Shown: one piece after another, positions 13,166 through 16,916 of the stretch
Numbering within the stretch: the first letter of the stretch is position 1
Layout of the letters: every line of letters starts with the position of its first letter
Assembly (NCBI GenBank): GCA_029563245.1
Contig: JAKQSG010000125.1
Location: 1 to 16,916, forward strand
Length of the DNA: 16,916 bases
From: Candidatus Omnitrophota bacterium
GTDB taxonomy: Bacteria; Omnitrophota; Gorgyraeia; Gygaellales; Profunditerraquicolaceae
Direction of reading: 5' to 3'
The notes under the pieces: model-generated
Databases searched by the model: none
Seen by the model: only the letters and a program-made list of their open reading frames with translations
Told to the model about the DNA's origin: nothing
Program-made: the position numbers and the translations under genes

Positions 13166-16093
13166 ATGTTCCAGTTTATTAAAGAGACAATTCTAAGAAG
13201 CAAGCAGGCGGTGATAAAAAGGCGCGCCCCGGGAGTTAGTATTTTTCTGCACTCCGACATGCCCCAACCTTCCATTAGTAAGATAGCCGAAATCTCACCG
13301 TTAATCCATAAGATTAACCTTATGGAGCCTGCAATCCAGGCTTTAAGCGACAGCGAGCTTAAGGATAAAACTTTGCAGTTTAAGGAGGAGATCTCAAAGA
13401 GATCCGCTATTTTTGCTTCTGAGATAAAAGAGTTCCGGGAGATGATGGCCTCTGTTGCTATCCCTGAAGAAAAAGAGAAAATAAAAGAGAGGTTAAAGAT
13501 TACCCGTAACAAAGTATTCGAAGGTATTCTTATTGAGGCCTTTGCCGTGGTAAGGGAGGCCTCAGTCAGGACCATAGGTTTAAGGCATTTTGATTCACAG
13601 ATTGCCGGAGGAATAATATTGCATGAGGGTAGAATAGCGGAAATGGCTACGGGGGAAGGCAAAACACTGGTAGCTACATTGCCGGCTTATCTAAATGCCT
13701 TACTAGGCAAAGGGGTTCATATAGTTACGGTAAATGATTATTTGGCGCGGCGCGACCGTGAGTGGATGGGGCCGGTATTTGAATTCTTAGGGTTAACCGT
13801 GGGGGCTATCCAGCATGAAATGTCTGATGAAGAAAGAAGGCTGGCTTATGCCTGCGATATCACCTACGGAACGAATAATGAATTTGGTTTTGATTATTTG
13901 CGCGATAATATGAAGTATTCCCTGGATGATCTGGTGCAGAGGCCTTTTTATTACGCTATTGTCGATGAGGTTGATTCGATATTGGTAGACGAAGCACGCA
14001 CCCCATTAATTATTTCAGGTCCTGCCGAGGAATCAACGGAAAAATATTATACCGCCCAGAAGATATCCCTGCAGTTAAGCGGCAGAAGGGTTACGGAGAA
14101 GGATGAGATAAATGCTAAGTATAAAGGGATAAATTTGGGGGAAGGTTTTGATTATGTGGCTGATGAAAAGGCGCAAACTATTGCCCTTACCGAAGAAGGC
14201 GAGATCAAGGCGGCAAAACTCTGGGGGGTGGAAAGCCTACATAATATTGAAACAATAGAATGCCGGCACCATACTATCGCAGCGCTTCGGGCAAAGGAAT
14301 TCTATGAGAAAGACGTAGATTATGTTTTGAAAGACGGGGAGGTTATTATAGTCGATGAATTCACCGGCAGGATGATGCCGGGAAGGCGCTGGTCGGACGG
14401 ATTGCATCAGGCGGTAGAGGCTAAGGAAGGGATGAAGATCGAAAGGGAAAATCAAACTTTAGCTACGATAACCTTTCAGAATTATTTCCGGATGTATGAG
14501 AAGCTGTCAGGGATGACCGGAACCGCTTTTACCGAAGCCAATGAGTTTAAGAATATTTACCAGCTGGATGTAGTGGTTATTCCCACCAATAAACCTTTAA
14601 TACGGAAAAATTACCCCGATCGTATTTATAAAACCGAAAAAGAAAAGTTTTCTGCTGTGGTTGAAGAGATTGCCCAGCTTTACGAGTTGGGCAGGCCGGT
14701 TTTAGTCGGGACTATCTCCATAGATAAATCCGAGAAATTGTCTGAAGTGCTTAAACGCCGAGGCATAGCCCACCAGGTTCTTAATGCTAAATATCATGAG
14801 CTGGAAGCCCAAATCGTTGCACAGGCAGGAAGGTATAAGGGGGTGACCATCGCTACTAATATGGCCGGAAGAGGTACGGATATTTTATTAGGCGGCAATC
14901 CTGAATTTATGGCTAAGAGTCTAGCCAGGGAGAAGCTGGACTTACATTCGGATAATTACAGGGAGGAATATAAAAAGATACTGGATGGTTACAAGAGAGA
15001 GGTTGAAGAAGAACATCGAAAGGTGGTTGAGGCTGGAGGACTGCACGTTCTTGGGACGGAGCGACATGAGGCGCGAAGAATTGACAACCAGCTCCGCGGA
15101 AGAAGCGGGCGCCAAGGCGATCCTGGATCATCGCGTTTCTACGTATCTTTGGCAGATGATCTTATGCGCCTCTTTGGTTCGGAGAGGTTAGTTGCTATTA
15201 TGGATAGATTAGGCCTTGAAGAAGGGCAGGTTATTGAACACCCCTGGGTTAGCCGTTCTATTGAGATAGCCCAAAGGCGCGTAGAGCAGCACAATTTTGA
15301 GATAAGAAAACAGCTTTTGGAATATGATAATGTCATGAATAAACAAAGAGAGATAATTTATTCTCAGCGCAAAGAGATTCTTGAGGGTATCTCTTTGAAG
15401 GAAGAGATAACCGCGATACTAAAAAACTGTATAAATAATGCAGTCTCTTCTAACTCTAATCATCTCCAGGAGCTTAATTTAAGCGGGTTATTAACTGAAA
15501 TAAAACTGAGATTCGGGCTTGAGCTTGAGGATATGCAGATAAAAGATTTGCCATCTAAGGATTCCGAGGGCGTAGGAGCTTTCTTATATGACAGGGCGTT
15601 AAGCCTGTATGAAGAGAAGGAGCAGGTTATTGGAAGCGATTTATTGCGCCATCTTGAAAGGATGGTTTTCTTGCAGATCATAGATAGCAAGTGGAAGGAT
15701 CATCTCTATGCGATGGATAGCCTTCGCGAAGGAATAGGTTTAAGGGCTTACGGGCAGCGCGATCCCTTGGTAGAATATAAGCGTGAGGCCTTTGGTATGT
15801 TTAGCGAGATGATTGCAAATATTGAGAATGATGCTGTAGAGTCGGTTTTTAAGTTGCAGGCTAAGGGAAGAGAAAGATTTAGAGGTGCCTTTAGCTCCAT
15901 TTCTAAGGAACTTGTCCATCCGCAGGCAGCTCAGTTGGCTAGCAGGGGAGATATCACCGAGGGAGATTTTTTATCTAAAGGGCCTGTTAAAGAGCTTAAC
16001 CCCTCCGTAAAATTATCACATCCTAAAGTCGGACGTAATGATCCCTGCCCTTGCGGCTCCGGCAGAAAATATAAGAAATGCTGCGGAAAATAA
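13166..16093 (+). CDS. secA: Preprotein translocase ATPase SecA
   Basis: Motor that drives unfolded proteins through SecYEG. The 975-residue protein has the full set of motifs: Walker A ATGEGKT at 161-167, GTNNEFGFDYLRDNM at 235-249, Walker B region VDEVDSILVDEARTPLI at 266-282, the preprotein-binding domain after it, GMTGTA at 449-454, NMAGRGTDILLGGNP, LGTERHEARRIDNQLRGRSG in the second nucleotide-binding fold, and a C-terminal zinc-binding tail CPCGSGRKYKKCC (961-973) used for SecB and ribosome contact. Two unusual parts are a longer N-terminus (about residues 11-45) and a charged helical insertion near 76-120 before EAFAVVREAS. The ATG at 13166 has AAGGA at 13154-13158. Sixteen bases separate it from prfB, and lnt overlaps its end. 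Confidence 0.97.
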   Translation: MFQFIKETILRSKQAVIKRRAPGVSIFLHSDMPQPSISKIAEISPLIHKINLMEPAIQALSDSELKDKTLQFKEEISKRSAIFASEIKEFREMMASVAIPEEKEKIKERLKITRNKVFEGILIEAFAVVREASVRTIGLRHFDSQIAGGIILHEGRIAEMATGEGKTLVATLPAYLNALLGKGVHIVTVNDYLARRDREWMGPVFEFLGLTVGAIQHEMSDEERRLAYACDITYGTNNEFGFDYLRDNMKYSLDDLVQRPFYYAIVDEVDSILVDEARTPLIISGPAEESTEKYYTAQKISLQLSGRRVTEKDEINAKYKGINLGEGFDYVADEKAQTIALTEEGEIKAAKLWGVESLHNIETIECRHHTIAALRAKEFYEKDVDYVLKDGEVIIVDEFTGRMMPGRRWSDGLHQAVEAKEGMKIERENQTLATITFQNYFRMYEKLSGMTGTAFTEANEFKNIYQLDVVVIPTNKPLIRKNYPDRIYKTEKEKFSAVVEEIAQLYELGRPVLVGTISIDKSEKLSEVLKRRGIAHQVLNAKYHELEAQIVAQAGRYKGVTIATNMAGRGTDILLGGNPEFMAKSLAREKLDLHSDNYREEYKKILDGYKREVEEEHRKVVEAGGLHVLGTERHEARRIDNQLRGRSGRQGDPGSSRFYVSLADDLMRLFGSERLVAIMDRLGLEEGQVIEHPWVSRSIEIAQRRVEQHNFEIRKQLLEYDNVMNKQREIIYSQRKEILEGISLKEEITAILKNCINNAVSSNSNHLQELNLSGLLTEIKLRFGLELEDMQIKDLPSKDSEGVGAFLYDRALSLYEEKEQVIGSDLLRHLERMVFLQIIDSKWKDHLYAMDSLREGIGLRAYGQRDPLVEYKREAFGMFSEMIANIENDAVESVFKLQAKGRERFRGAFSSISKELVHPQAAQLASRGDITEGDFLSKGPVKELNPSVKLSHPKVGRNDPCPCGSGRKYKKCCGK

Positions 16094-16916
16094 CTGGTAT
16101 AAAGGCTGCTGAATTTTGGTTTTGTTTATCGTCTGCATTATTGCTGGCCCTGCCGTTTTTGACCCCAAAATTTTCTTCATTAGCCTGGTTTGGCTTTATC
16201 CCCCTTTTCTTAGCGCTCAGGGAAAAGTACGGTTTGCATGCCTTTATTCTTTCTTATTTAACCGGAGTAATTTTCTGGGTCCTAACAATATTCTGGTTGG
16301 TTAATGTTACATTGTTGGGATTGGTACTTCTTGTGTTGTATTTGGCTTTATATTTTGGAATATTCGGATTGTTGTCCTGCCGGTTAATTAATACCAAGTA
16401 TTTCTTCATTACCGTTCCTTCCCTTTGGGTTATCTTAGAATATGCGCGCAGCCATTTGTTAACTGGGTTTCCCTGGTCACTTTTAGGTTATTCGCAGTAC
16501 CTTAATTTGTATATTATTCAGATGTCGGATATTACCGGAGTTTGGGGGATTTCGTTCCTAATCGTTATGATTAATATGGCTATCTACTCAGTTTTTATAT
16601 CCCGTTCTTTTGCTTTTAAGAGAACATGGAGATTATTCCTATTTCTTCTTATTTTTCTCTCTCTTATGATTGGTTACGGATACTACCGGATAAATTATTC
16701 GTATCATATTAATTCAGTTAATCCTTTAAAGGAGGTCAGGCTGGCTGTGATTCAGCCTAATATACCGCAAGAGTTAAAATGGCAGACGCACTCCAGAGTT
16801 TTTATTATGCAAAGATATTTTGAGCTTACCGATATGGCTATTAAAGATAACCCGGATTTAATTATTTGGCCGGAAGCGTCTTTACCGGTTGTTTTAGAAG
16901 AGGAGCCGCATTATTT
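16078..16916 (+). CDS. lnt: Apolipoprotein N-acyltransferase (Lnt), 3' end outside the window
   Basis: Inner-membrane enzyme that adds the third acyl chain to lipoproteins such as LptE. The frame starts at an ATG overlapping the last 16 bp of secA and is open to the end of the window (279 codons plus two bases). Several transmembrane segments are seen (about 13-30, 33-47, 54-78, 80-100, 108-122, 155-175, 185-203), with the family motifs RSHLLTGFPWSLLGYSQ (124-140) and QMSDITGVWGISFL (148-161). From about 219 the nitrilase domain begins (VRLAVIQPNI), and LIIWPEASLP carries the catalytic Glu266. The Lys and Cys of the triad lie beyond the window; full length is usually about 500. No clear ribosome site precedes the ATG, so translation is probably coupled to secA. 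Confidence 0.92.
   Translation, partial: MLRKITGIKAAEFWFCLSSALLLALPFLTPKFSSLAWFGFIPLFLALREKYGLHAFILSYLTGVIFWVLTIFWLVNVTLLGLVLLVLYLALYFGIFGLLSCRLINTKYFFITVPSLWVILEYARSHLLTGFPWSLLGYSQYLNLYIIQMSDITGVWGISFLIVMINMAIYSVFISRSFAFKRTWRLFLFLLIFLSLMIGYGYYRINYSYHINSVNPLKEVRLAVIQPNIPQELKWQTHSRVFIMQRYFELTDMAIKDNPDLIIWPEASLPVVLEEEPHY

Noticed and set aside
13138..13662. Long open frame of 174 codons on the minus strand against secA
   Set aside because: It is antisense to a clear secA 5' end, has low-complexity Leu/Ser/Ile content and resembles no family. The same applies to the antisense frames in prfB (12099-12494) and the glycosyltransferase gene (9749-10108).
14985..15191. Short plus-strand frame inside secA
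   Set aside because: It lies in another frame of the conserved helicase region of SecA and has no family features.
16094..16103. TGGTATAAA, an extended -10-like sequence just after secA
   Set aside because: It lies downstream of the lnt ATG at 16078, and no other in-frame ATG is near, so it cannot drive the full gene.

Overview
The window is a dense bacterial chromosome segment of 17 protein-coding genes, two of them cut by the window edges. Intergenic gaps are short (largest 128 bp), many genes overlap by ATGA-type junctions, and there are no RNA genes, mobile elements or CRISPR arrays. Outer-membrane and lipoprotein genes (lptE, a BamD-like TPR protein, lnt) show a diderm (Gram-negative) cell. 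The AT-leaning base composition, the compact domain-trimmed proteins and the form of the BamD-like protein suggest an uncultured lineage near the PVC superphylum, most likely Candidatus Omnitrophota. That placement is an inference from protein style, not from a search.

Region 1 (1-1142): the 3' part of leuS runs up to a convergent single-domain response regulator, with no spacer between the stop codons. Region 2 (1217-2929): comEA and a short comEC, a DNA-uptake pair. Region 3 (3058-5444): a BamD-like TPR protein, lptE and a compact holA form one operon behind a sigma70-type promoter; rpsT converges on holA with an 18 bp overlap. Region 4 (5500-10927): murJ, uvrC, ogt, a PEGA-domain protein and a family 2 glycosyltransferase form a chain with overlaps at every junction. 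Region 5 (10949-16916): a PilT-type ATPase, prfB with a programmed +1 frameshift, secA, and lnt running off the right end.

The genes cover envelope building (BamD-like, LptE, MurJ, Lnt, SecA, the glycosyltransferase), DNA uptake and pilus dynamics (ComEA, ComEC, PilT), DNA replication and repair (delta subunit, UvrC, Ogt) and translation (LeuRS, S20, RF2). The arrangement merges two known orders: comEA-comEC-holA-rpsT of Firmicutes and leuS-lptE-holA of Proteobacteria.

I see no wholly new system. The points of most interest are several DNA-handling proteins with whole domains missing: UvrC lacks both its cysteine cluster and its HhH tail, ComEC lacks its beta-lactamase-like domain, and delta is about 130 residues short. 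The PilT-like ATPase has lost its Walker B glutamate. Intrinsic terminators appear to sit inside the neighbouring convergent genes, and two promoters lie so close to start codons that the messages would be leaderless.
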